36,466 bases of DNA from Desulfobulbaceae bacterium UBA2262 (lineage in GTDB: Bacteria > Desulfobacterota > Desulfobulbia > Desulfobulbales > Desulfurivibrionaceae), in contig DDXK01000011.1 in the NCBI GenBank assembly GCA_002347185.1, positions 1-36,466 of the forward strand, written 5' to 3'. The position numbers and the translations under genes were made by a program. The notes under the pieces were generated by a model that was not told the origin of the DNA, did no database searches, and was given only the letters and a program-made list of their open reading frames with translations. Within the stretch, counting starts at the first letter, position 1; each line of letters starts with the position of its first letter. Below, piece by piece: positions 24,011 to 31,699 of this stretch.

Positions 24011-24877
24011 TCAGCCTCCCTCGCAAAAGAGCGCCAGCAGATCCGTCAGGCTCTCCACCCTTTCCGCCGCAAGGCCAAGCAGCCGGGCCGCGGCCCGGTA
24101 GACATCCCGGGGCCTTGCCCCCTGACGGCGCATGACGGCAAGGGAAAGGGCATTGTCCGACTTGGAAAGCTTGCTCCCGTTTTGCCCGGTGAGCAGGGGG
24201 TGATGCCGGAACTCCGCCGCCAGGAAACCCTGCTCGCCAAGCGCACGGGCCAGGAAGAGCTGGGCCGCGGTGGAGACGCGCAGATCCTCGCCGCGGACAA
24301 TGAGGTTGATGCCCTCGGCAAGATCGTCGGCCAGGCTGGCCAGCTGGTAGGCGGGCAGCCCGTCCCGGCGCCAGAGGAGAAAATCCCCCATCTCCCGGCA
24401 GAGCGCCACCACGGAACCGTCGACCTCCAGGTGGGTTTCGGGGGGCACATGCACCCGGATGGCGGACTCTTCTCGCGGCAGGAGCTTTCTGCCCCGGCAG
24501 GTGCCAGGATAAAGGCCGGAAGGTGATTGGGATCGGATCTGCTTGCGGGAGCAGGCGCAGGGGAAGACCTCGGCCGCAGCCCGCAGCCGCGCCAGGAGAA
24601 GGCGGTAACGGTCGAGGCGGAGAAGCTGTGAATGGGAGCGGAAAAAATCCGCCGGGCCGCCAGGACCCTCGTCCCAGCCCAGGCCGAGCCACTCCAGCTG
24701 GACGAAAATATCCTCTATGTACTCGGGCCTGGTTCTGGCGCAATCGGCATCATCGATGCGCAGGGCAAGGGTGCCGCCAGCCCGCCGCGCCAGCAGCCAG
24801 GTCAGGAGAAAATTCACGGCATTGCCGAGATGGAGAAAACCGCTGGGGGTGGGGGCTATGCGGGAACGGACGCTCAT
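24011..24877 (-). CDS. gluQ: Glutamyl-Q tRNA(Asp) synthetase
   Basis: A truncated glutamyl-tRNA-synthetase paralogue that attaches glutamate to queuosine at position 34 of tRNA(Asp). 288 residues: only the catalytic half is present, with no anticodon-binding domain, as expected for GluQRS. Marks: RIAPTPSGFLHLGN (HIGH-type motif HLGN), LRIDDADCARTR, zinc-type cysteines in PCACSRKQIR and YPGTCRGR, RGEDLRVSTAAQ and the KMSKS-type SKLSKSDNA. It lies 44 bp after nrpR on the same strand, so it is probably co-transcribed. Its product is a modified-tRNA enzyme without obvious link to nitrogen control. Confidence 0.92.
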   Translation of the reverse strand: MSVRSRIAPTPSGFLHLGNAVNFLLTWLLARRAGGTLALRIDDADCARTRPEYIEDIFVQLEWLGLGWDEGPGGPADFFRSHSQLLRLDRYRLLLARLRAAAEVFPCACSRKQIRSQSPSGLYPGTCRGRKLLPREESAIRVHVPPETHLEVDGSVVALCREMGDFLLWRRDGLPAYQLASLADDLAEGINLIVRGEDLRVSTAAQLFLARALGEQGFLAAEFRHHPLLTGQNGSKLSKSDNALSLAVMRRQGARPRDVYRAAARLLGLAAERVESLTDLLALFCEGG

Positions 24878-24921
24878 GGTTGTACTGGGGTGAGAGGGGG
24901 GGGAACGAGGGGCAAGAGGGC

Positions 24922-25929
24922 TCAGCCGAGGCGGCGCAGCCGTTCCGCCATCTCCTGATAGGGAAAAAGGCGTTCGTACTCCACCATGCCGGCCAGGGCC
25001 TTGGACTGGATGCGGATACCGGTTTCCTCAAGCACGGCGACCGGGTTGAGGCCACCGATCACCACCGCCCCCACCCTCCCTTCGATGACCGGGATCTCCA
25101 GAAGGGGCTGCCCGGGCCAGCCCACGGTAAGAATGCCGCCAAGGCCCGCCTTCTCCAGCTCGTCGATCAGGGCGATCACCCCCTCCCGGCTGTCCGCCGG
25201 CACCTCCCGAAAGCCCACGCCGATGCGGCCGTACCCGTTTTCGATTGCCCCCAGGTAATCGGTCATGCCGCTGCGGATGAAAACCTCCAGGGGATCGAGG
25301 CTGGTGCCGTCGTACTTGATGATCTCCACGAAGCGGGAGGGCTTGCGGTCCCGCAGCTCCAGCAGGCCGCCGAAACTGGAATGGGTAGGGATCCCGTGCG
25401 AGAGGAGCACGCCGTTCAGGGTGATGGAGCAGACCGTACCCAGGCCGGCCATTCCCTCCGGGACGACCAGATTCTCCACCCTCTCGCCGGGAGCGAAAAG
25501 GGCCATGAGCCGGCCCATGGAGTAGCCGGCCTCGTACACCTTGCAGATCATCGGCGCCACCCGGCCGAGCATCTCCAGGGGAATGAAGCTGATGTTGGTG
25601 ATGACCGTACCGCTCTTCTTCCTGAGGTCGAAACTCATGCGGTAGGTGAGCTGGTCGATCTTGGCGGCCAGAAAGCCGACCTTGTCGAAAACCCTGGCGG
25701 TGCCAAGCTCCAGCTGACCGAGCTCGGTGATCACCCTCCCCTTCTTACCCAGATTTTCGGTGAGGCCGCGCCGGTCGAGATCCAGGAGATAATGACGCAC
25801 CGTCCGCTCGCTGACCTCGTGGCCCATGGCCTGCAGGTTGTCCACCAGGCGGGCGCCGGAAACGGGCCCGTTGGCCTTCTGCAGGAGACGGAGGATGGCG
25901 AGTTCCTTTTTTTCTGTTTTTTCAGTCAT
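24922..25929 (-). CDS. nrpR: NrpR-type (DUF128) transcriptional repressor
   Basis: A 335-residue regulator. The N-terminal winged helix (about 8-72) contains LRLLQKANGPVSGARLVDNL and VSERTVRHYLLDLDRRGL. The rest is one NrpR regulatory (DUF128) domain, with MSFDLRKKSGTVITNISFIP, LGTVCSITLNGVLLSHGIPT, GGLLELRDRKPSRF and GGLNPVAVLEETGI. In methanogens NrpR represses nitrogen-assimilation genes and is released by 2-oxoglutarate. Here it is divergent from gdhA, with inverted repeats in the shared intergenic region, so repression of gdhA and itself is the natural reading (inference). The ATG follows only a weak ribosome site. Effector specificity cannot be read from sequence. Confidence 0.85.
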   Translation of the reverse strand: MTEKTEKKELAILRLLQKANGPVSGARLVDNLQAMGHEVSERTVRHYLLDLDRRGLTENLGKKGRVITELGQLELGTARVFDKVGFLAAKIDQLTYRMSFDLRKKSGTVITNISFIPLEMLGRVAPMICKVYEAGYSMGRLMALFAPGERVENLVVPEGMAGLGTVCSITLNGVLLSHGIPTHSSFGGLLELRDRKPSRFVEIIKYDGTSLDPLEVFIRSGMTDYLGAIENGYGRIGVGFREVPADSREGVIALIDELEKAGLGGILTVGWPGQPLLEIPVIEGRVGAVVIGGLNPVAVLEETGIRIQSKALAGMVEYERLFPYQEMAERLRRLG

Positions 25930-25974
25930 GCCGGAACGTACCTGCTTTGTGGCTTTTTTTCAAACAGATTCATC

Positions 25975-25988
25975 CGGCAATTTTGCCG
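25975..25988. promoter_or_regulatory. NrpR-operator candidate 1 (nrpR-proximal)
   Basis: Perfect inverted repeat CGGCAA-TT-TTGCCG, centred 52 bp upstream of the nrpR ATG. Its reverse complement recurs at 26098-26111. No T run follows, so it is not a terminator. In this 502-bp gene-free stretch (25930-26431) I find only these repeats, one sigma-70-like promoter and the gdhA leader. Confidence 0.55.
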
Positions 25989-26097
25989 ATCAAACGCCCT
26001 CGGCTCCGTCCGCCCCCCTGCTGGCTACCCCGCCTCCACAAGCGCCTTGTCCCGCCTGCCCTGCGGGGCGCGTAGCGCAGGAACAGTCACGCGCCTA

Positions 26098-26111
26098 CGG
26101 CAAAATTGCCA
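26098..26111. promoter_or_regulatory. NrpR-operator candidate 2 (central)
   Basis: CGGCAA-AA-TTGCCA, identical to the reverse complement of candidate 1 over 13 of 14 bases. Its centre is 123 bp from candidate 1 and 125 bp from candidate 3. Confidence 0.5.
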
Positions 26112-26183
26112 ACAGAGGCTGTTTCAGGAGGTCACCCGACAGAGGCGCCGCCGCAACGAGACGGAAATTCAACATTTTAAGAG

Positions 26184-26212
26184 TTGAAAAAAGAAAACCC
26201 GCATACTATATA
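26184..26212 (+). promoter_or_regulatory. Sigma-70 promoter of gdhA
   Basis: TTGAAA (26184-26189, 5/6), a 17-bp spacer, TATATA (26207-26212, 4/6) in an AT-rich pocket. The predicted start near 26219 lies directly in front of operator candidate 3, a position suited to repression. The leader to the gdhA ATG is about 210 nt. Confidence 0.55.
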
Positions 26213-26221
26213 TCAGCAATC

Positions 26222-26237
26222 CGGCAAGCGATTGCCG
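26222..26237. promoter_or_regulatory. NrpR-operator candidate 3 (at the gdhA transcription start)
   Basis: CGGCAA-GCGA-TTGCCG, a perfect 6-bp inverted repeat that can also be read as CGGCA-N6-TGCCG. It overlaps roughly +3 to +18 of the predicted gdhA transcript. Confidence 0.6.
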
Positions 26238-26319
26238 AAACACCGGTATAGAAGGCCATGGGGGGGGCGGCGAGGCGGGGCGAGCAGGATGCTTTCCCGG
26301 CCAGTCCGGTGGCAACAAC

Positions 26320-26335
26320 CGGCAAGAGTGTGCCG
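26320..26335. promoter_or_regulatory. NrpR-operator candidate 4 (in the gdhA leader)
   Basis: CGGCA-AGAGTG-TGCCG, the same CGGCA-N6-TGCCG architecture as candidate 3, centred 98 bp downstream of it and about 105 bp before the gdhA ATG. Confidence 0.4.
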
Positions 26336-26431
26336 CTGCCAGCCATCCTGCGACACGTGGCGGAAGAATGGAGAATCCGGAGTCCGGATCAAGCGGATTT
26401 CCAACGATAAACACAAAATGAGGAACGCACG

Positions 26432-27772
26432 ATGAAAAATGTCAAGGAGTTCATGGCCGAAGTAATTCGCAAGAATCCCGGGGAAGTCGAGTTTCACCAG
26501 GCAGTCGAGGAGGTTGTCCAATCCCTCGCCCCCTTCCTGACCAAACACCCGAAATACAACAAGGCAAAAATCCTGGAACGCATGGTGGAGCCGGAGCGGG
26601 TCATCATGTTCAGGGTGCCCTGGCTGGACGACAAGGGCGAGGTGCAGGTCAACCGCGGCTACCGTATCGAGATGAACAGCGCCATCGGCCCTTACAAGGG
26701 CGGACTCCGCTTCCACCCCAGCGTCAATCTGGGCATTCTCAAGTTCCTTGCCTTTGAGCAGGTCTTCAAGAACAGCCTGACCACCCTGCCCATGGGCGGC
26801 GGCAAGGGCGGCTCCGACTTCGACCCCAAGGGCAAATCCGACAACGAAGTGATGAAGTTCTGCCAGAGCTTCATGACCGAGCTTTTCCGCCACATCGGCG
26901 AAAACACCGACGTACCGGCCGGCGACATTGGCGTGGGTTCCCGGGAGATCGGCTACATGTTCGGCCAGTACAAGCGGTTGAGCAACGAGTTCACCGGCGT
27001 GCTCACCGGCAAGGGCATCAACTGGGGCGGCTCCCTGATCCGCCCGGAGGCCACCGGCTACGGCTGCGTCTATTTCGTGGTGGAGATGCTGAAGACCAGG
27101 AAAGAGGACATCAAGGGCAAGGTCTGCGCCGTCTCCGGCTCCGGCAACGTGGCCCAGTACACCCTGGAAAAACTTCTGGAGCTCGGCGCCAAGGTGGTCA
27201 CCCTCTCCGACTCCAACGGCTATGTCTACAAAGAGAGCGGCTTCACCGAAAAAGACCTCCAGTTCGTCCTGGAGCTGAAAAACGTCAAGCGCGGCCGGAT
27301 CAGCGAGTGCGCCACCGCGCTCAAGGGCTGCAAGTATGTCGAGGGCAAAAGGCCCTGGGGCGTCAAGTGCGACATCGCCTTCCCCAGCGCCACCCAGAAC
27401 GAGATCGACGAGAAGGACGCCAAAACCCTGGTCAAGAACGGCTGCTTCTGCATCGGCGAGGGCGCCAACATGCCGACCGTGCCCGCGGCGGTCAAGGTCT
27501 TCCAGGATGCCAAGATCCTCTACGCTCCGGGCAAGGCCGCCAATGCCGGCGGCGTTTCCACCTCCGGCCTGGAGATGTCCCAGAACAGCATCAGAACCGC
27601 CTGGACCCGTGAGGAGGTCGACAGCAAGCTGCGTCAGATCAAGATCAATATCCACGAGTCCTGCGTCAAGTACGGCAAGCAGAAGGACGGCTACATCAAC
27701 TATGTGGATGGCGCCAACATTGCCGGTTTTGTCAAGGTGGCGGACGCCATGATCGATCAGGGTATTGTCTGA
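26432..27772 (+). CDS. gdhA: NADP-type glutamate dehydrogenase
   Basis: Fixes ammonium onto 2-oxoglutarate to make glutamate. The 446-residue length and sequence match the hexameric bacterial (E. coli GdhA) class: RGYRIEMNSAIGPYKGGLRFHPSVN, LTTLPMGGGKGGSDFDPKGKS (catalytic and substrate lysines), DVPAGDIGVGSREIGY, the Rossmann motif SGSGNVAQYT, and GANMPTVPAA. Coenzyme preference for NADPH is inferred from the subfamily. A GAGGA stretch 9 nt upstream of the ATG serves as ribosome site. It is divergent from nrpR with operator-like repeats at its promoter. The ammonium made by NrfHA or imported by AmtB elsewhere in the window could feed this enzyme. Confidence 0.97.
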   Translation: MKNVKEFMAEVIRKNPGEVEFHQAVEEVVQSLAPFLTKHPKYNKAKILERMVEPERVIMFRVPWLDDKGEVQVNRGYRIEMNSAIGPYKGGLRFHPSVNLGILKFLAFEQVFKNSLTTLPMGGGKGGSDFDPKGKSDNEVMKFCQSFMTELFRHIGENTDVPAGDIGVGSREIGYMFGQYKRLSNEFTGVLTGKGINWGGSLIRPEATGYGCVYFVVEMLKTRKEDIKGKVCAVSGSGNVAQYTLEKLLELGAKVVTLSDSNGYVYKESGFTEKDLQFVLELKNVKRGRISECATALKGCKYVEGKRPWGVKCDIAFPSATQNEIDEKDAKTLVKNGCFCIGEGANMPTVPAAVKVFQDAKILYAPGKAANAGGVSTSGLEMSQNSIRTAWTREEVDSKLRQIKINIHESCVKYGKQKDGYINYVDGANIAGFVKVADAMIDQGIV

Positions 27773-27799
27773 TCGAACCCTCCGCGGTACAATCAGGAA

Positions 27800-27833
27800 C
27801 GCCCACCCAGGCCGCTCACCGGCCGGGTGGGCG
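27800..27833 (+). terminator. Strong hairpin after gdhA
   Basis: CGCCCACCC (27800-27808) pairs with GGGTGGGCG (27825-27833), and GGCCG/CGGCC continues the stem after one bulged A, closing a 5-nt loop. It starts 27 bp after the gdhA stop. There is no T run, so it may be a transcript-end hairpin or an attenuator before the next gene rather than a full intrinsic terminator. Confidence 0.5.
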
Positions 27834-27908
27834 GCTCCAGCAAAAAACGCCCGCAGCACATGGCCCCATCCTTCGTCCAGACGCCAGAGAGACAAAGGGA
27901 GCACAACC

Positions 27909-30566
27909 ATGGCGGCACCACAGGAAAAACCGGTCTTCAGCTCCGGACTCGAATCCCTGGACGAAATTCTGCAGGGAATACTGACCGGGGACAATGTTGT
28001 CTGGCAGGTTGACGAGATCGACCATCTGCGCCCCTTCGTCCAGGCCTTCTGCCGCTGCGCGCAGCTGGACGGAAAGAATCTGGTCTATTTTCGCTTCGCC
28101 TCCCACCCCCCACTTGTGCCGGGCAAATTCGGCGCCGATATTTTCCACCTCGACCCCCGGGCCGGCTTCGAACAATTCATCACCAGAATCCTCAACGTCG
28201 TCAGTGAATATGGGCGGGGAACCTGCTATGTCTTCGACTGCCTCTCCGATCTGGCCGTGGATTGGTACAGCGACCGGATGCTGGGCAACTTTTTCAAGCT
28301 CGCCTGCCCCTACCTCTACAATGCCGACACCGTGGCCTACTTCGCCCTCCTGCGCAACGCGCACACCCCCCTGGCGGTGCAGGCCATCCACCGTACCGCC
28401 CAGGTGGTGCTCGACCTCTACCGCAGCAAGAAAAAATACTACCTCCACCCCTTGAAGGTCCTGGGGCGGCAGACCCCCACCATGTTCATGCTGCACTCTC
28501 TGGAGGGCACTGAACTCCGGCCGGTTACCAGCAGCGTGATCGTCTCCGAGATCCTCTCTTCAACCCCGCAGCCCTGGATCGATTGCAAAATCGTGCGCCG
28601 GGACACCTGGACCCGAATTCTGAGCGAAGCCCAGACCTGCGCCGAAAACGGAGGAGACGGCAAGGATGGCGCACCGGACAGGGATCTCCGCCAGAAGCTG
28701 ATCCGGATGTTCGTCACCCGCAACGAGAAGGTCGCCAGGCTCTGCGCCAGACACTTCGCTCTTGCCGACCTCGTCGCCATCGGCAAACGCATGGTGGGAA
28801 CCGGCTTGATCGGCGGCAAGGCGACCGGCATGCTGCTGTCCCGCTCGATCCTCGCCAATTCGAAGAAAAAATGGCAAAAACTCCTTGAGACCCACGACTC
28901 CTTTTATATCGGTTCCGACGTCTTTTACTCCTTCGTCATCAACAACCGCTGCTGGTGGGAACGGCACCGGATGAAATCCGCCCCGGACCCCTTCGCGGCG
29001 GCGGCGAAGATTCGCCAGCGGCTGCTGAAGGGAAAATTCCAGCGGGACACCCTGGAGCAATTCCGGGAGATATTGAACTATTTCGGCCAGGCGCCGATCA
29101 TCGTCCGCTCCAGCAGCCTGCTGGAGGACGCATACGGCAATGCCTTTTCCGGCAAATACGAAAGCGTTTTTCTCGCCAACCAGGGTTCGCCCGAGGAACG
29201 GCTGGAAAAATTCAAGGAGGCGGTGCGCACTGTCTACGCCAGCACCATGAGCCCGGAAGTCCTCTCCTACCGGGCGCACCGTGGCCTCTGGAGCCGTTAC
29301 GAAGAAATGGCCCTGCTGGTGCAGCGGGTTTCCGGCTCCTTTTACCGTTCCATATACCTGCCCCACCTGGCCGGAGTGGGCTATTCCTTCAACCCCTTTG
29401 TCTGGGACAGGGAGATCGATCCGCATGCCGGCGTGCTGCGCCTGGTCTTCGGCCTTGGGACACGGGCCGTGGATCGGCACGATGACGACTACACCCGCAT
29501 CATCGCCCTCAACACCCCGCTGAAGCGGCCCGAGGTCGGCGAGGACGCGGTACACCGCTTTAGCCAGCACGTTGTCGACGTGATCGACATCCAGAAGAAC
29601 AGCCCGGTGAGCATCGACTTCGAGGCGGTGGCGAAGGCAACTCCCGGCCTGCCGCTTTCGCTGTTTGCCGACCAGGACCAGGAGATGGAGAAACGGGCGG
29701 AACAGTACGGCATGAAAAACGTCTTCAGCTGGATGCTGACCTTCAGGAGCGTTCTTGCCGAGACCCCCCTGGTTGCCGACATGCGCGAGCTGCTGGCCAC
29801 GGTGGCCAGAGCGTACGAATATCCGGTGGACATCGAGTTTGCGGTCAACTTCCTCCCCTCCGGCCAGTACCGGATCAACCTGCTCCAGTGCCGGCCCTTT
29901 CAAGTGCAGATGCCCATGGCCAGCAGCAGCCTGCCCGAAAAAATCGCAAAGGAGGATATTCTTCTGCAGACCGCAGGACCAATCATCGGCACCGCCACCG
30001 CTCTGAAGATCGACAGGATCATCTATGTCCGGCCGGAGCGCTACAGCGCCCTCTCCAGCGCGGACCGCTACGCCCTGGCCAGCCTGCTCGGCGACCTCGC
30101 CAACGGAGGAGGAGAGAAAAAAACCATGCTCATCGGCCCCGGACGCTGGGGGAGCAAAATGCCGGAACTGGGCGTGCCGGTAACCTTCAGGGATGTGCGC
30201 AATGTTTCCGTGCTCTGCGAACTTGCCGCGATGCACGCCCGGCTGACCCCGGACATCTCCCTGGGCACCCATTTTTTCAACGACATCGTCGAGATGGGGA
30301 TAGTCTACCTGGGCCTCCAGCCCGATGGGGAGGAGGATGACCTCTTCAACGAAACCCTGCTCCTGGGGATGCCCAACGCCCTCTCCGCGGCCTTCCGGAA
30401 AAAAAATCCGGTGGCCATGGCCCTTCATCTCGTGGAGTTGCGGACCGGGCAGAGGGAAATGTTCCTGCAGACAGACATCATGGCGCAGAAGGGAGTGGCC
30501 TTTCTCGGCCCCGGACCAGCCGCAGGAGGCAAGCACCGGGCAGCCGGAAAGAAAAAATCCCGCTGA
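27909..30566 (+). CDS. PEP/pyruvate-binding (PPDK N-terminal) domain protein with degenerate RecA-like N-domain
   Basis: An 885-residue cytoplasmic protein. Residues 1 to about 220 resemble a KaiC/RecA-type core (FSSGLESLDEILQG, then strand-helix repeats), but at the Walker A place they read TGDNVVWQVD without G-K-S/T. Residues about 390-660 form the ATP-grasp domain shared by PEP synthase and pyruvate phosphate dikinase (APIIVRSSSLLEDAYGNAFSGKYESVF; LLQCRPFQ). The phospho-His swivelling domain and the PEP-binding TIM barrel of true PEP synthases are missing, replaced by a C-terminal domain with LIGPGRWGSKMPELGVPV and HFFNDIVEMG. It is therefore not a PEP synthase; the substrate is unknown. 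AAAGGGAG precedes the ATG. It may be co-transcribed with gdhA (136-bp gap). Confidence 0.8.
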   Translation: MAAPQEKPVFSSGLESLDEILQGILTGDNVVWQVDEIDHLRPFVQAFCRCAQLDGKNLVYFRFASHPPLVPGKFGADIFHLDPRAGFEQFITRILNVVSEYGRGTCYVFDCLSDLAVDWYSDRMLGNFFKLACPYLYNADTVAYFALLRNAHTPLAVQAIHRTAQVVLDLYRSKKKYYLHPLKVLGRQTPTMFMLHSLEGTELRPVTSSVIVSEILSSTPQPWIDCKIVRRDTWTRILSEAQTCAENGGDGKDGAPDRDLRQKLIRMFVTRNEKVARLCARHFALADLVAIGKRMVGTGLIGGKATGMLLSRSILANSKKKWQKLLETHDSFYIGSDVFYSFVINNRCWWERHRMKSAPDPFAAAAKIRQRLLKGKFQRDTLEQFREILNYFGQAPIIVRSSSLLEDAYGNAFSGKYESVFLANQGSPEERLEKFKEAVRTVYASTMSPEVLSYRAHRGLWSRYEEMALLVQRVSGSFYRSIYLPHLAGVGYSFNPFVWDREIDPHAGVLRLVFGLGTRAVDRHDDDYTRIIALNTPLKRPEVGEDAVHRFSQHVVDVIDIQKNSPVSIDFEAVAKATPGLPLSLFADQDQEMEKRAEQYGMKNVFSWMLTFRSVLAETPLVADMRELLATVARAYEYPVDIEFAVNFLPSGQYRINLLQCRPFQVQMPMASSSLPEKIAKEDILLQTAGPIIGTATALKIDRIIYVRPERYSALSSADRYALASLLGDLANGGGEKKTMLIGPGRWGSKMPELGVPVTFRDVRNVSVLCELAAMHARLTPDISLGTHFFNDIVEMGIVYLGLQPDGEEDDLFNETLLLGMPNALSAAFRKKNPVAMALHLVELRTGQREMFLQTDIMAQKGVAFLGPGPAAGGKHRAAGKKKSR

Positions 30567-30599
30567 CCCTCATGGGTGGCGGGATTTTTTCTTTCCGGC
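30543..30599. terminator. Bidirectional rho-independent terminator overlapping a CDS end
   Basis: A perfect 21-bp inverted repeat (30543-30563 and 30579-30599; core ATCCCGC/GCGGGAT) with T6 and A6 tracts on its arms and an internal ACCC/GGGT pair in the 15-nt loop. Its left arm encodes the KKKSR end of the PEP/pyruvate-binding protein. It separates that gene from the convergent apbE and should serve both. Confidence 0.9.
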
Positions 30600-30613
30600 G
30601 AGGGAATGGTCTG

Positions 30614-31663
30614 TCAGGAGGACAAATGCCAGCCGGCCGAATGCCTGGTCTTGCCGTCGTGTCCGATCAGGAAGCATTCCAGGCCGGGTTGCGCATTGAT
30701 AAGGGCAATGCCCGCGTCCGGCGCCATGACGCAAAGGCTGGTGGCCAGGGCATCGGCATCCATGACCGTTGCCGCCTTCACCGTGACGCTGGTGGAAAGA
30801 AGAGGGGAATGACCGGTACGGCTGTCCACGATGTGGTGGAACATCTTCTCCCGGTCATAGTAAATTTCATAGTCGCCCGAGGTGGCGATGGCGCCGTTAT
30901 TCATTTTCACCACATCCGGATAGCCCTTCTTCTTGGCAGGATCCTGGATGGCCACGGTCCAGGCCTTGCCCTTGGCGGCCAGCCCGCTGGTGCGGATATC
31001 GCCGCCGGCATTGATCAGATGATTCGTCACCCCGTTCCTGCTCAGAATCTCGGAGGCCCGGTCGACGATATAGCCCTTGGCTATCCCGTCCAGGGTGATG
31101 CCCATGTTTTTTCTGGTAAAGGAAATGTTGCCTTCGGCGAAACGGAGATGCTCGGAACCGATCAGGGGCAGAAGCGCCGCGATCTCCGCCTCGGAAGGCT
31201 TGCCACCCGAAGCAAAGCGTTCCTTGTAAAGATCGATCAGAGGCTTGACCGTTATGTCGAAGGCGCCTTGCGTCTGGCGATGGTAGTAAAGGGAACGGGC
31301 AACCAGTTCGAGAACCTCCACCTCGCCGCGGGCAAGCACGCCGGTGTCGTTCAAGTGCGACACGGCGGAACCGGAATCATACCGGCTCAAGAGCCTGCTC
31401 AGCCGCTCGATCTCCTCAAAGGCCAGACCAATGGCGTTTTCCGCCTCATCGCGGGAGGCGTGGATGGCGGTCATGGCAACGAAGGTACCCATGGCCAGCC
31501 TGGTGGTCGAAACTTTATACTCCTTGTTGCCGAAAAGAACCGCCTCTGCCTTCGCCACCGGCAGCAGGGCCGCGCCTGCCGCGCCAAGACCGAGCAGGCC
31601 GGAGAGCTTCAGAAAGGATCTTCTCTTTACATCACACTGGTATGCCGTATTTCTGTTCATCAT
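30614..31663 (-). CDS. apbE: FAD:protein FMN transferase
   Basis: Flavin transferase that attaches FMN through a phosphoester bond to Thr in periplasmic targets such as RnfG and RnfD. 349 residues: a twin-arginine-type signal (KRRSFLKLSGLLGLGAAG, with AKAEA cleavage region), then ApbE marks LAMGTFVAM, SRYDSGSAVSHLN, GAFDITVKPL, LDGIAKGYIVD, NAGGDIRTSG, SGDYEIYYD, HIVDSRTGHSPLL and the Mg-site MDADALATSL. No lipobox Cys is seen. It lies 36 bp after rnfB, as the last gene of the rnf operon, so its substrates are almost certainly the Rnf subunits. Confidence 0.95.
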   Translation of the reverse strand: MMNRNTAYQCDVKRRSFLKLSGLLGLGAAGAALLPVAKAEAVLFGNKEYKVSTTRLAMGTFVAMTAIHASRDEAENAIGLAFEEIERLSRLLSRYDSGSAVSHLNDTGVLARGEVEVLELVARSLYYHRQTQGAFDITVKPLIDLYKERFASGGKPSEAEIAALLPLIGSEHLRFAEGNISFTRKNMGITLDGIAKGYIVDRASEILSRNGVTNHLINAGGDIRTSGLAAKGKAWTVAIQDPAKKKGYPDVVKMNNGAIATSGDYEIYYDREKMFHHIVDSRTGHSPLLSTSVTVKAATVMDADALATSLCVMAPDAGIALINAQPGLECFLIGHDGKTRHSAGWHLSS

Positions 31664-31699
31664 TTTCCTCTCCGCGGGGATAAAACTGAAGCGAGGGGG

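Noticed and set aside
23844..24743. 299-codon minus-strand frame overlapping gluQ
   Set aside because: Out-of-frame reading of gluQ on the same strand; Pro/Arg/Gly-rich and without family features.
26375..26389. ATCCGG-AGT-CCGGAT inverted repeat in the gdhA leader as a further operator
   Set aside because: Different sequence from the CGGCA-type sites and short enough to occur by chance in GC-rich DNA.
26213..27994. 593-codon minus-strand open frame, opposite gdhA
   Set aside because: Antisense shadow of gdhA; no recognisable domain, and it would cross the gdhA promoter.
28560..30536. 658-codon minus-strand open frame, opposite the PEP/pyruvate-binding gene
   Set aside because: Antisense shadow with no motifs; the sense frame carries clear ATP-grasp motifs.
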